Assembly: GCA_040954595.2 (NCBI GenBank)
Contig: CM082576.2
Span: forward strand, 1,240,001-1,304,000
Source of the DNA: Balanoglossus misakiensis
Taxonomy: Eukaryota; Hemichordata
Length of the DNA: 64,000 bases
Direction of reading: 5' to 3'
The notes under the pieces were generated by a model. The model was not told the origin of the DNA and did no database searches. It saw only the letters and a program-made list of their open reading frames with translations. The position numbers and the translations under genes are program-made. Below are positions 1 to 14,200 of the stretch, piece after piece; positions within the stretch are counted from its first letter, which is position 1; each line of letters begins with the position of its first letter.

Positions 1-399
1 ATTTCGAAATTCCCCAAAGTCGAAAAATCGCCATTTTCGGATGATTTTCATGAGCTATAACCCATGATTTTTATCAAAAATCGAAGAAATTTCGAAATTC
101 CCCAAAGTCGAAAAATCGCCATTTTCGGATGATTTTCATGAGCTATAACCCATGATTTTTATCAAAAATCGAAGAAATTTCGAAATTCCCCCGAAGTCGA
201 AAAATCGCCATTTTCGGATGATTTTCATGAGCTATAACCCATGATTTTTATCAAAAATCGAAGAAATTTCGAAATTCCCCAAAGTCGAAAAATCGCCATT
301 TTCGGATGATTTTCATGAGCTATAACCCATGATTTTTATCAAAAATCGAAGAAATTTCGAAATTCCCCAAAGTCGAAAAATCGCCATTTTCGGATGATT

Positions 400-3300
400 T
401 TCGTGAGCTATAACCCATGATTTTTATCAAAAATCGAAGAAATTTCGAAATTCCCCAAAGTCGAAAAATCGCCATTTTCGGATGATTTTCGTGAGCTATA
501 ACCCATGATTTTTATCAAAAATCGAAGAAATTTCGAAATTCCCCAAAGTCGAAAAATCGCCATTTTCGGATGATTTTCGTGAGCTATAACCCATGATTTT
601 TATCAAAAATCGAAGAAATTTCGAAATTCCCCAAAGTTGAAAAATCGTCATTTTCGGATGATTTTCGTGAGCTATAACCCATGATTTTTATCAAAAATCG
701 AAGAAATTTCGAAATTCCCCAAAGTCGAAAAATCGCCATTTTCGGATGATTTTCGTGAGCTATAACCCATGATTTTTATCAAAAATCGAAGAAATTCCGA
801 AATTTCCCAAAGTCGAAAAATCGTCATTTTCGGATGATTTTCGTGAGCTATAACCCATGATTTTTATCAAAAATCGAAGAAATTTCGAAATTTCCCAAAG
901 TCGAAAATCGCCATTTTCGGATGATTTTCGTGAGCTATAACCCATGATTTTTATCAAAAATCGAAGAAATTTCGAAATTCCCCAAAGTCGAAAAATCGCC
1001 ATTTTCGGATGATTTTCGTGAGCTATAACCCATGATTTTTATCAAAAATCGAAGAAATTTCGAAATTCCCAAAGTCGAAAAATCGCCATTTTCGGATGAT
1101 TTTCGTGAGCTATAACCCATGATTTTTATCAAAAATCGAAGAAATTTCGAAATTCCCCAAAGTCGAAAAATCGCCATTTTCGGATGATTTTCGTGAGCTA
1201 TAACCCATGATTTTTATCAAAAATCGAAGAAATTTCGAAATTCCCCAAAGTCGAAAAATCGCCATTTTCGGATGATTTTCGTGAGCTATAACCCATGATT
1301 TTTATCAAAAATCGAAGAAATTTCGAAATTCCCCAAAGTCGAAAAATCGCCATTTTCGGATGATTTTCGTGAGCTATAACCCATGATTTTTATCAAAAAT
1401 CGAAGAAATTTCGAAATTCCCCAAAGTCGAAAAATCGCCATTTTCGGATGATTTTCGTGAGCTATAACCATGATTTTTATCAAAAATCGAAGAAATTTCG
1501 AAATTCCCAAAGTCGAAAAATCGCCATTTTCGGATGATTTTCGTGAGCTATAACCCATGATTTTTATCAAAAATCGAAGAAATTTCGAAATTCCCCAAAG
1601 TCGAAAAATCGCCATTTTCGGATGATTTTCGTGAGCTATAACCCATGATTTTTATCAAAAATCGAAGAAATTTCGAAATTCCCCAAAGTCGAAAAATCGC
1701 CATTTTCGGGATGATTTTCGTGAGCTATAACCCATGATTTTTATCAAAAATCGAAGAAATTTCGAAATTCCCAAAGTCGAAAAATCGCCATTTTCGGATG
1801 ATTTTCGTGAGCTATAACCCATGATTTTTATCAAAAATCGAAGAAATTTCGAAATTCCCCAAAGTCGAAAAATCGCCATTTTCGGATGATTTTCGTGAGC
1901 TATAACCCATGATTTTTATCAAAAATCGAAGAAATTTCGAAATTCCCCAAAGTCGAAAAATCGCCATTTTCGGATGATTTTCGTGAGCTATAACCCATGA
2001 TTTTTATCAAAATCGAAGAAATTTCGAAATTCCCCAAAGTCGAAAAATCGCCATTTTCGGATGATTTTCGTGAGCTATAACCCATGATTTTTATCAAAAA
2101 TCGAAGAAATTTCGAAATTCCCCAAAGTCGAAAAATCGCCATTTTCGGATGATTTTCGTGAGCTATAACCCATGATTTTTATCAAAAATCGAAGAAATTT
2201 CGAAATTCCCCAAAGTCGAAAAATCGCCATTTTCGGATGATTTTCGTGAGCTATAACCCATGATTTTTATCAAAAATCGAAGAAATTTCGAAATTCCCCA
2301 AAGTCGAAAAATCGCCATTTTCGGATGATTTCGTGAGCTATAACCCATGATTTTTATCAAAAATCGAAGAAATTTCGAAATTCCCCAAAGTCGAAAAATC
2401 GCCATTTTCGGATGATTTTCGTGAGCTATAACCCATGATTTTGATCAAAAATCGAAGAAATTTCGAAATTCCCCAAAGTCGAAAAATCGCCATTTTCGGA
2501 TGATTTTCGTGAGCTATAACCCATGATTTTGATCAAAAATCGAAGAAATTTCGAAATTCCCCAAAGTCGAAAAATCGTCATTTTCGGATGATTTTCTTGA
2601 GCTATAACCCATGATTTTTATCAAAAATCGAAGAAATTTCGAAATTTCCCAAAGTCGAAAAATCGCCATTTTCGGATGATTTTCATGAGCTATAACCCAT
2701 GATTTTTATCAAAAATCGAAGAAATTTCGAAATTCCCCAAAGTCGAAAAATCGCCATTTTCGGATGATTTTCATGAGCTATAACCCATGATTTTTATCAA
2801 AAATCGAAGAAATTTCGAAATTCCCAAAGTCGAAAAATCGCCATTTTCGGATGATTTTCATGAGCTATAACCCATGATTTTTATCAAAAATCGAAGAAAT
2901 TTCGAAATTCCCAAAGTCGAAAAATCGTCATTTTCGGATGATTTTCTTGAGCTATAACCCATGATTTTTATCAAAAATCGAAGAAATTTCGAAATTTCCC
3001 AAAGTCGAAAAATCGCCATTTTCGGATGATTTTCATGAGCTATAACCCATGATTTTTATCAAAAATCGAAGAAATTTCGAAATTTCCCAAAGTCGAAAAA
3101 TCGCCATTTTCGGATGATTTTCATGAGCTATAACCCATGATTTTTATCAAAAATCGAAGAAATTTCGAAATTCCCCCAAAGTCGAAAAATCGCCATTTTC
3201 GGATGATTTTCATGAGCTATAACCCATGATTTTTATCAAAAATCGAAGAAATTTCGAAATTCCCCAAAGTCGAAAAATCGCCATTTTCGGATGATTTTCA

Positions 3301-6300
3301 TGAGCTATAACCCATGATTTTTATCAAAAATCGAAGAAATTTCGAAATTCCCCAAAGTCGAAAAAATCGCCATTTTCGGATGATTTTCATGAGCTATAAC
3401 CCATGATTTTGATCAAAAATCGAAGAAAATTTCGAAATTTCCCAAAGTCGAAAAATCGTCGTTTTCGGATGATTTTCTTGAGCTATAACCCATGATTTTG
3501 ATCAAAAATCGAAGAAATTTCGAAATTTCCCAAAGTCGAAAAAATCGCCGTTTTCGGATGATTTTCATGAGCTATAACCCATGATTTTTATCAAAAATCG
3601 AAGAAATTTCGAAATTCCCCGAAGTCGAAAAATCGCCATTTTCGGATGATTTCGTGAGCTATAACCCATGATTTTTATCAAAAATCGAAGAAATTTCGAA
3701 ATTCCCCGAAGTCGAAAAATCGCCATTTTCGGATGATTTTCGTGAGCTATAACCCATGATTTTTATCAAAAATCGAAGAAATTTCGAAATTCCCCAAAGT
3801 CGAAAAATCGCCATTTTGGATGATTTTCATGAGCTATAACCCATGATTTTTATCAAAAATCGAAGAAATTTCGAAATTCCCCAAAGTCGAAAAATCGCCA
3901 TTTTCGGATGATTTTCATGAGCTATAACCCATGATTTTTATCAAAAATCGAAGAAATTTCGAAATTCCCCAAAGTCGAAAAATCGTCATTTTCGGATGAT
4001 TTTCTTGAGCTATAACCCATGATTTTGATCAAAAATCGAAGAAATTTCGAAATTCCCCAAAGTCGAAAAATCGCCATTTTCGGATGATTTTCATGAGCTA
4101 TAACCCATGATTTTTATCAAAAATCGAAGAAATTTCGAAATTCCCCAAAGTCGAAAAATCGCCATTTTCGGATGATTTTCATGAGCTATAACCCATGATT
4201 TTTATCAAAAATCGAAGAAATTTCGAAATTCCCCAAAGTCGAAAATCGCCATTTTCGGATGATTTTCATGAGCTATAACCCATGATTTTTATCAAAAATC
4301 GAAGAAATTTCGAAATTCCCCAAAGTCGAAAAATCGCCATTTTCGGATGATTTTCATGAGCTATAACCCATGATTTTTATCAAAAATCGAAGAAATTTCG
4401 AAATTCCCCGAAGTCGAAAAATCGCCATTTTCGGATGATTTTCATGAGCTATAACCCATGATTTTTATCAAAAATCGAAGAAATTTCGAAATTCCCCAAA
4501 GTCGAAAAATCGCCATTTTCGGATGATTTTCATGAGCTATAACCCATGATTTTTATCAAAAATCGAAGAAATTTCGAAATTCCCCAAAGTCGAAAAATCG
4601 CCATTTTCGGATGATTTTCGTGAGCTATAACCCATGATTTTTATCAAAAATCGAAGAAATTTCGAAATTCCCCAAAGTCGAAAAATCGCCATTTTCGGAT
4701 GATTTTCGTGAGCTATAACCCATGATTTTTATCAAAATCGAAGAAATTTCGAAATTCCCCAAAGTCGAAAAATCGCCATTTTCGGATGATTTTCGTGAGC
4801 TATAACCCATGATTTTTATCAAAAATCGAAGAAATTTCGAAATTCCCCAAAGTCGAAAAATCGCCATTTTCGGATGATTTTCGTGAGCTATAACCCATGA
4901 TTTTTATCAAAATCGAAGAAATTTCGAAATTCCCCAAAGTTGAAAAATCGTCATTTTCGGATGATTTTCGTGAGCTATAACCCATGATTTTTATCAAAAA
5001 TCGAAGAAATTTCGAAATTCCCCAAAGTCGAAAAATCGCCATTTTCGGATGATTTTCGTGAGCTATAACCCATGATTTTTATCAAAAATCGAAGAAATTC
5101 CGAAATTTCCCAAAGTCGAAAAATCGTCATTTTCGGATGATTTTCGTGAGCTATAACCCATGATTTTTATCAAAAATCGAAGAAATTTCGAAATTTCCCA
5201 AAGTCGAAAAATCGCCATTTTCGGATGATTTTCGTGAGCTATAACCCATGATTTTTATCAAAAATCGAAGAAATTTCGAAATTCCCAAAGTCGAAAAATC
5301 GCCATTTTCGGATGATTTTCGTGAGCTATAACCCATGATTTTTATCAAAAATCGAAGAAATTTCGAAATTCCCCAAAGTCGAAAAATCGCCATTTTCGGA
5401 TGATTTTCGTGAGCTATAACCCATGATTTTTATCAAAAATCGAAGAAATTTCGAAATTCCCCAAAGTCGAAAAATCGCCATTTTCGGATGATTTTCGTGA
5501 GCTATAACCCATGATTTTTATCAAAAATCGAAGAAATTTCGAAATTCCCCAAAGTCGAAAAATCGCCATTTTCGGATGATTTTCGTGAGCTATAACCCAT
5601 GATTTTTATCAAAAATCGAAGAAATTTCGAAATTCCCCAAAGTCGAAAAATCGCCATTTTCGGATGATTTTCGTGAGCTATAACCCATGATTTTTATCAA
5701 AAATCGAAGAAATTTCGAAATTCCCCAAAGTCGAAAAATCGCCATTTTCGGATGATTTTCGTGAGCTATAACCCATGATTTTTATCAAAAATCGAAGAAA
5801 TTTCGAAATTCCCCAAAGTCGAAAAATCGCCATTTTCGGATGATTTTCGTGAGCTATAACCCATGATTTTTATCAAAAATCGAAGAAATTTCGAAATTCC
5901 CCAAAGTCGAAAAATCGCCATTTTCGGATGATTTTCGTGAGCTATAACCCATGATTTTATCAAAAATCGAAGAAATTTCGAAATTCCCCAAAGTCGAAAA
6001 ATCGCCATTTTCGGATGATTTTCGTGAGCTATAACCCATGATTTTTATCAAAAATCGAAGAAATTTCGAAATTCCCCAAAGTCGAAAAATCGCCATTTTC
6101 GGATGATTTTCGTGAGCTATAACCCATGATTTTTATCAAAAATCGAAGAAATTTCGAAATTCCCCAAAGTCGAAAAATCGCCATTTTCGGATGATTTTCG
6201 TGAGCTATAACCCATGATTTTTATCAAAAATCGAAGAAATTTCGAAATTCCCCAAAGTCGAAAAATCGCCATTTTCGGATGATTTTCGTGAGCTATAACC

Positions 6301-7260
6301 CATGATTTTTATCAAAAATCGAAGAAATTTCGAAATTCCCCAAAGTCGAAAAATCGCCATTTTCGGATGATTTTCGTGAGCTATAACCCATGATTTTTAT
6401 CAAAAATCGAAGAAATTTCGAAATTCCCCAAAGTCGAAAAATCGCCATTTTCGGATGATTTTCGTGAGCTATAACCCATGATTTTTATCAAAAATCGAAG
6501 AAATTTCGAAATTCCCCAAAGTCGAAAAATCGCCATTTTCGGATGATTTTCGTGAGCTATAACCCATGATTTTTATCAAAAATCGAAGAAATTTCGAAAT
6601 TCCCCAAAGTCGAAAAATCGCCATTTTCGGATGATTTTCGTGAGCTATAACCCATGATTTTTATCAAAAATCGAAGAAATTTCGAAATTCCCAAAGTCGA
6701 AAAATCGCCATTTTCGGATGATTTTCGTGAGCTATAACCCATGATTTTGATCAAAAATCGAAGAAATTTCGAAATTCCCCAAAGTCGAAAAATCGCCATT
6801 TTCGGATGATTTTCAGTGAGCTATAACCCATGATTTTGATCAAAAATCGAAGAAATTTCGAAATTCCCCAAAGTCGAAAAATCGTCATTTTCGGATGATT
6901 TTCTTGAGCTATAACCCATGATTTTTATCAAAAATCGAAGAAATTTCGAAATTTCCCCCAAAGTCGAAAAATCGCCATTTTCGGATGATTTTCATGAGCT
7001 ATAACCCATGATTTTTATCAAAAATCGAAGAAATTTCGAAAATTCCCAAAGTCGAAAAATCGCCATTTTCGGATGATTTTCATGAGCTATAACCCATGAT
7101 TTTTATCAAAAATCGAAGAAATTTCGAAATTCCCCAAAGTCGAAAATTCGCCATTTTCGGATGATTTTCATGAGCTATAACCCATGATTTTTATCAAAAA
7201 TCGAAGAAATTTCGAAATTCCCCAAAGTCGAAAAATCGTCATTTTCGGATGATTTCTTGA
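400..7260 (+). repeat. Internal 4.3-kb-offset segmental duplication of the array
   Basis: A segment from about 400 to about 2,960 recurs at about 4,700-7,260. Shared diagnostic variants are CCAAAGTTGA at 631 and 4,934; GAAATTCCGAAATTTCCC at 791 and 5,094 (both offset 4,303); TTGATC in place of TTTATC at 2,441 and 6,747; and CTTGAG at about 2,596 and 6,903, and at about 2,949 and 7,256 (offset about 4,306). The offset is 49 monomers. The second copy runs into the assembly gap, so the duplicated block may be longer. Confidence 0.88.
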
Positions 7261-7302
7261 GCTATAACCCATGATTTTATCAAAATCGAAGGAAATTTCG
7301 AA

Positions 7303-7402
7303 NNNNNNNNNNNNNNNNNNNNNNNNNNNNNNNNNNNNNNNNNNNNNNNNNNNNNNNNNNNNNNNNNNNNNNNNNNNNNNNNNNNNNNNNNNNNNNNNNN
7401 NN
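7303..7402. other. Assembly gap (100 N)
   Basis: Exactly 100 consecutive N inside the satellite. A round 100 is the usual placeholder for a gap of unknown length, so the true number of monomers here is unknown. The flanking monomers are unusually rich in indels (for example TTTTATCAAAATCGAAGGAAATTTCGAA just before the gap), consistent with low-quality contig ends. Confidence 0.97.
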
Positions 7403-10400
7403 GATTTTCATGAGCTATTAACCCATGATTTTTATCAAAAATCGAAGAAATTTCGAAATTCCCCAAAGTCGAAAAATCGCCATTTTCGGATGAATTTTCA
7501 TGAGCTATAACCCATGATTTTTATCAAAAATCGAAGAAATTTCGAAATTCCCCAAAGTCGAAAAATCGCCATTTTCGGATGATTTTCATGAGCTATAACC
7601 CATGATTTTTATCAAAAATCGAAGTAATTTCGAAATTCCCCAAAGTCGAAAAATCGACATTTTCGGATGATTTTCATGAGCTATAACCCATGATTTTTGT
7701 CAAAAATCGAAGAAATTTCGAAATTCCCCAAAGTCGAAAAATCGTCATTTTCGGATGATTTTCATGAGCTATAACCCATGATTTTTGTCAAAAATCGAAG
7801 AAATTTCGAAATTCCCCAAAGTCGAAAAATCGTCATTTTCGGATGATTTTCATGAGCTATAACCCATGATTTTTGATCAAAAATCGAAGAAATTTCGAAA
7901 TTCCCCCAAAGTCGAAAAATCGTCATTTTCGGATGATTTTCATGAGCTATAACCCATGATTTTTGTCAAAAATCGAAGAAATTTCGAAATTCCCCAAAGT
8001 CGAAAAATCGTCATTTTCGGATGATTTTCATGAGCTATAACCCATGATTTTTGTCAAAAATCGAAGAAATTTCGAAATTCCCCAAAGTCGAAAAATCGAC
8101 ATTTTCGGATGATTTTCATGAGCTATAACCCATGATTTTTGTCAAAAATCGAAGAAATTTCGAAATTCCCCAAAGTCGAAAAATCGACATTTTCGGATGA
8201 TTTTCATGAGCTATAACCCATGATTTTTGTCAAAAATCGAAGAAATTTCGAAATTCCCCAAAGTCGAAAAATCGTCATTTTCGGATGATTTTCATGAGCT
8301 ATAACCCATGATTTTTGTCAAAAATCGAAGAAATTTCGAAATTCCCCAAAGTCGAAAAATCGTCATTTTCGGATGATTTTCATGAGCTATAACCCATGAT
8401 TTTTGTCAAAAATCGAAGAAATTTCGAAATTCCCCAAAGTCGAAAAATCGTCATTTTCGGATGATTTTCATGAGCTATAACCCATGATTTTTGTCAAAAA
8501 TCGAAGAAATTTCGAAATTCCCCAAAGTCGAAAAATCGTCATTTTCGGATGATTTTCATGAGCTATAACCCATGATTTTTGTCAAAAATCGAAGAAATTT
8601 CGAAATTTCCCCAAAGTCGAAAAATCGTCATTTTCGGATGATTTTCATGAGCTATAACCCATGATTTTTGTCAAAAATCGAAGAAATTTCGAAATTCCCC
8701 AAAGTCGAAAAATCGTCATTTTCGGATGATTTTCATGAGCTATAACCCATGATTTTTGTCAAAAATCGAAGAAATTTCGAAATTCCCCAAAGTCGAAAAA
8801 TCGTCATTTTCGGATGATTTTCATGAGCTATAACCCATGATTTTTGTCAAAAATCGAAGAAATTTCGAAATTCCCCAAAGTCGAAAAATCGTCATTTTCG
8901 GATGATTTTCATGAGCTATAACCCATGATTTTTGTCAAAAATCGAAGAAATTTCGAAATTTCCCCAAAGTCGAAAAATCGTCATTTTCGGATGATTTTCA
9001 TGAGCTATAACCCATGATTTTTGTCAAAAATCGAAGAAATTTCGAAATTCCCCAAAGTCGAAAAATCGTCATTTTCGGATGATTTTCATGAGCTATAACC
9101 CATGATTTTTGTCAAAAATCGAAGAAATTTCGAAATTCCCCAAAGTCGAAAAATCGTCATTTTCGGATGATTTTCATGAGCTATAACCCATGATTTTTAT
9201 CAAAAATTGAAGAAATTTCGAAATTCCCCAAAGTCGAAAAATCGTCATTTTCGGATGATTTTCATGAGCTATAACCCATGATTTTTGTCAAAAATCGAAG
9301 AAATTTCGAAATTCCCCAAAGTCGAAAAATCGTCATTTTCGGATGATTTTCATGAGCTATAACCCATGATTTTTATCAAAAATCGAAGAAATTTCGAAAT
9401 TTCCCAAAGTCGAAAAATCGTCATTTTCGGATGATTTTCATGAGCTATAACCCATGATTTTTGTCAAAAATCGAAGAAATTTCGAAATTCCCCAAAGTCG
9501 AAAAATCGACATTTTCGGATGATTTTCATGAGCTATAACCCATGATTTTTGTCAAAAATCGAAGAAATTTCCAAATTCCCCAAAGTCGAAAAATCGACAT
9601 TTTCGGATGATTTTCATGAGCTATAACCCATGATTTTTGTCAAAAATCGAAGACATTTCGAAATTCCCCAAAATCGAAAAATCGTCATTTTCGGATGATT
9701 TTCATGAGCTATAACCCATGATTTTTGTCAAAAATCGAAGAAATTTCGAAATTCCCCAAAGACGAAAAATCGTCATTTTCGGATGATTTTCATGAGCTAT
9801 AACCCATGATTTTTGTCAAAAATCGAAGAAATTTCGAAATTTCCCAAAGTCGAAAAATCGTCATTTTCGGATGATTTTCATGAGCTATAACCCATGATTT
9901 TTGTCAAAAATCGAAGAAATTTCGAAATTCCCCAAAGTCGAAAAATCGTCATTTTCGGATGATTTTCATGAGCTATAACCCATGATTTTTGTCAAAAATC
10001 GAAGAAATTTCGAAATTCCCCAAAGTCGAAAAATCGTCATTTTCGGATGATTTTCATGAGCTATAACCCATGATTTTTGTCAAAAATCGAAGAAATTTCG
10101 AAATTCCCCAAAGTCGAAAAATCGTCATTTTCGGATGATTTTCATGAGCTATAACCCATGATTTTTGTCAAAAATCGAAGAAATTTCGAAATTCCCCAAA
10201 GTCGAAAAATCGTCATTTTCGGATGATTTTCATGAGCTATAACCCATGATTTTTGTCAAAAATCGAAGAAATTTCGAAATTCCCCAAAGTCGAAAAATCG
10301 TCATTTTCGGATGATTTTCATGAGCTATAACCCATGATTTTTATCAAAAATCGAAGAAATTTCGAAATTTCCCAAAGTCGAAAAATCGTCATTTTCGGAT

Positions 10401-11200
10401 GATTTTCATGAGCTATAACCCATGATTTTTATCAAAAATCGAAGAAATTTCGAAATTTCCCAAAGTCGAAAAATCGTCATTTTCGGATGATTTTCATGAG
10501 CTATAACCCATGATTTTTATCAAAAATCGAAGAAATTTCGAAATTTCCCAAAGTCGAAAAAATCGTCATTTTCGGATGATTTTCATGAGCTATAACCCAT
10601 GATTTTTGTCAAAAATCGAAGAAATTTCGAAATTCCCCAAAGTCGAAAAATCGTCATTTTCGGATGATTTTCATGAGCTATAACCCATGATTTTTATCAA
10701 AAATCGAAGAAATTTCGAAATTTCCCAAAGTCGAAAAATCGTCATTTTCGGATGATTTTCATGAGCTATAACCCATGATTTTTATCAAAAATCGAAGAAA
10801 TTTCGAAATTTCCCAAAGTCGAAAAATCGTCATTTTCGGATGATTTTCATGAGCTATAACCCATGATTTTTATCAAAAATCGAAGAAATTTCGAAATTTC
10901 CCAAAGTCGAAAAATCGTCATTTTCGGATGATTTTCATGAGCTATAACCCATGATTTTTATCAAAAATCGAAGAAATTTCGAAATTCCCCAAAGTCGAAA
11001 AATCGTCATTTTCGGGTGATTTTCATGAGCTATAACCCATGATTTTTATCAAAAATCGAAGAAATTTCGAAATTCCCCAAAGTCGAAAAATCGTCATTTT
11101 CGGGTGATTTTCACGAGCTATAACCCATGATTTTTATCAAAAATCGAAGAAATTTCGAAATTCCCCAAAGTCGAAAAATCGTCATTTTCGGATGATTTTC

Positions 11201-14200
11201 ATGACCTATAACCCATGATTTTTGTCAAAAATCGAAGAAATTTCGAATTTTCCCAAAGTCGAAAAATCGACATTTTCGGGTGATTTTCATGAGCTATAAC
11301 CCATGATTTTTGTCAAAAATCGAAGAAATTTCGAACTTTCCCAAAGTCGAAAAAATCGTCATTTTCGGGTGATTTTCATGAGCTATAACCCATGATTTTT
11401 GTCAAAAATCGAAGAAATTTCGAAATTCCCCAAAGTCGAAAAAATCGTCATTTTCGGGTGATTTTCATGAGCTATAACCCATGATTTTTATCAAAAATCG
11501 AAGAAATTTCGAAATTCCCCAAAGTCGAAAAATCGTCATTTTCGGATGATTTTCATGAGCTATAACCCATGATTTTTGTCAAAAATCGAAGAAATTTCGA
11601 AATTCCCCAAAGTCGAAAAATCGTCATTTTCGGATGATTTTCATGAGCTATAACCCATGATTTTTATCAAAAATCGAAGAAATTTCGAAATTTCCCCAAA
11701 GTCGAAAAATCGTCATTTTCGGATGATTTTCATGAGCTATAACCATGATTTTTGTCAAAAATCGAAGAAATTTCGAAATTCCCCAAAGTCGAAAAATCGA
11801 CATTTTCGGATGATTTTCATGAGCTATAACCCATGATTTTTGTCAAAAATCGAAGAAATTTCGAAATTCCCCAAAGTCGAAAAATCGACATTTTCGGATG
11901 ATTTTCATGAGCTATAACCCATGATTTTTGTCAAAAATCGAAGAAATTTCGAAATTCCCCAAAGTCGAAAAATCGACATTTTCGGATGATTTTCATGAGC
12001 TATAACCCATGATTTTTGTCAAAAATCGAAGACATTTCGAAATTCCCCAAAGTCGAAAAATCGTCATTTTCGGATGATTTTCATGAGCTATAACCCATGA
12101 TTTTTGTCAAAAATCGAAGAAATTTCGAAATTCCCCAAAGTCGAAAAATCGTCATTTTCGGATGATTTTCATGAGCTATAACCCATGATTTTTGTCAAAA
12201 ATCGTAGAAATTTCGAAATTTCCCAAAGTCGAAAAATCGTCATTTTCGGATGATTTTCATGAGCTATAACCCATGATTTTTGTCAAAAATCGAAGAAATT
12301 TCGAAATTCCCCAAAGTCGAAAAATCGTCATTTTCGGATGATTTTCATGAGCTATAACCCATGATTTTTGTCAAAAATCGAAGAAATTTCGAAATTCCCC
12401 AAAGTCGAAAAATCGTCATTTTCGGATGATTTTCATGAGCTATAACCCATGATTTTTGTCAAAAATCGAAGAAATTTCGAAATTCCCCAAAGTCGAAAAA
12501 TCGTCATTTTCGGATGATTTTCATGAGCTATAACCCATGATTTTTGTCAAAAATCGAAGAAATTTCGAAATTCCCCAAAGTCGAAAAATCGTCATTTTCG
12601 GATGATTTTCATGAGCTATAACCCATGATTTTTGTCAAAAATCGAAGAAATTTCGAAATTCCCCAAAGTCGAAAAATCGTCATTTTCGGATGATTTTCAT
12701 GAGCTATAACCCATGATTTTTATCAAAAATCGAAGAAATTTCGAAATTTCCCAAAGTCGAAAAATCGTCATTTTCGGATGATTTTCATGAGCTATAACCC
12801 ATGATTTTTATCAAAAATCGAAGAAATTTCGAAATTTCCCAAAGTCGAAAAATCGTCATTTTCGGATGATTTTCATGAGCTATAACCCATGATTTTTATC
12901 AAAAATCGAAGAAATTTCGAAATTTCCCAAAGTCGAAAAATCGTCATTTTCGGATGATTTTCATGAGCTATAACCCATGATTTTTATCAAAAATCGAAGA
13001 AATTTCGAAATTCCCCAAAGTCGAAAAATCGTCATTTTCGGGTGATTTTCATGAGCTATAACCCATGATTTTTATCAAAAATCGAAGAAATTTCGAAATT
13101 CCCCAAAGTCGAAAAATCGTCATTTTCGGGTGATTTTCACGAGCTATAACCCATGATTTTTATCAAAAATCGAAGAAATTTCGAAATTCCCCAAAGTCGA
13201 AAAATCGTCATTTTCGGATGATTTTCATGACCTATAACCCATGATTTTTGTCAAAAATCGAAGAAATTTCGAATTTTCCCAAAGTCGAAAAATCGACATT
13301 TTCGGGTGATTTTCATGAGCTATAACCCATGATTTTTGTCAAAAATCGAAGAAATTTCGAACTTTCCCCAAAGTCGAAAAATCGTCATTTTCGGGTGATT
13401 TTCATGAGCTATAACCCATGATTTTGTCAAAAATCGAAGAAATTTCGAAATTCCCCAAAGTCGAAAAATCGTCATTTTCGGGTGATTTTCATGAGCTATA
13501 ACCCATGATTTTTATCAAAAATCGAAGAAATTTCGAAATTCCCCAAAGTCGAAAAATCGTCATTTTCGGGTGATTTTCATGAGCTATAACCCATGATTTT
13601 TATCAAAAATCGAAGAAATTTCGAAATTCCCCAAAGTCGAAAAATCGTCATTTTCGGGTGATTTTCATGAGCTATAACCCATGATTTTTATCAAAAATCG
13701 AAGAAATTTCGAAATTCCCCAAAGTCGAAAAATCGTCATTTTCGGTGATTTTCATGAGCTATAACCCATGATTTTTGTCAAAAATCGAAGAAATTTCGAA
13801 ATTCCCCAAAGTCGAAAAATCGTCATTTTCGGATGATTTTCATGAGCTATAACCCATGATTTTTGTCAAAAATCGAAGAAATTTCGAAATTCCCCAAAGT
13901 CGAAAAATCGTCATTTTCGGATGATTTTCATGAGCTATAACCCATGATTTTTGTCAAAAATCGAAGAAATTTCGAAATTCCCCAAAGTCGAAAAATCGTC
14001 ATTTTCGGATGATTTTCATGAGCTATAACCCATGATTTTTGTCAAAAATCGAAGAAATTTCGAAATTCCCCAAAGTCGAAAAATCGTCATTTTCGGATGA
14101 TTTTCATGAGCTATAACCCATGATTTTTGTCAAAAATCGAAGAAATTTCGAAATTCCCCAAAGTCGAAAAATCGTCATTTTCGGATGATTTTCATGAGCT

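Noticed and set aside
760-6800. Repeated 60-110-codon ORFs within the satellite (and plus-strand ones at 18,447 and 26,617)
   Set aside because: They are read-through of the 88-bp monomer in cycling frames (88 is not a multiple of 3) and end at stops set by copy variants. There is no independent coding signal.
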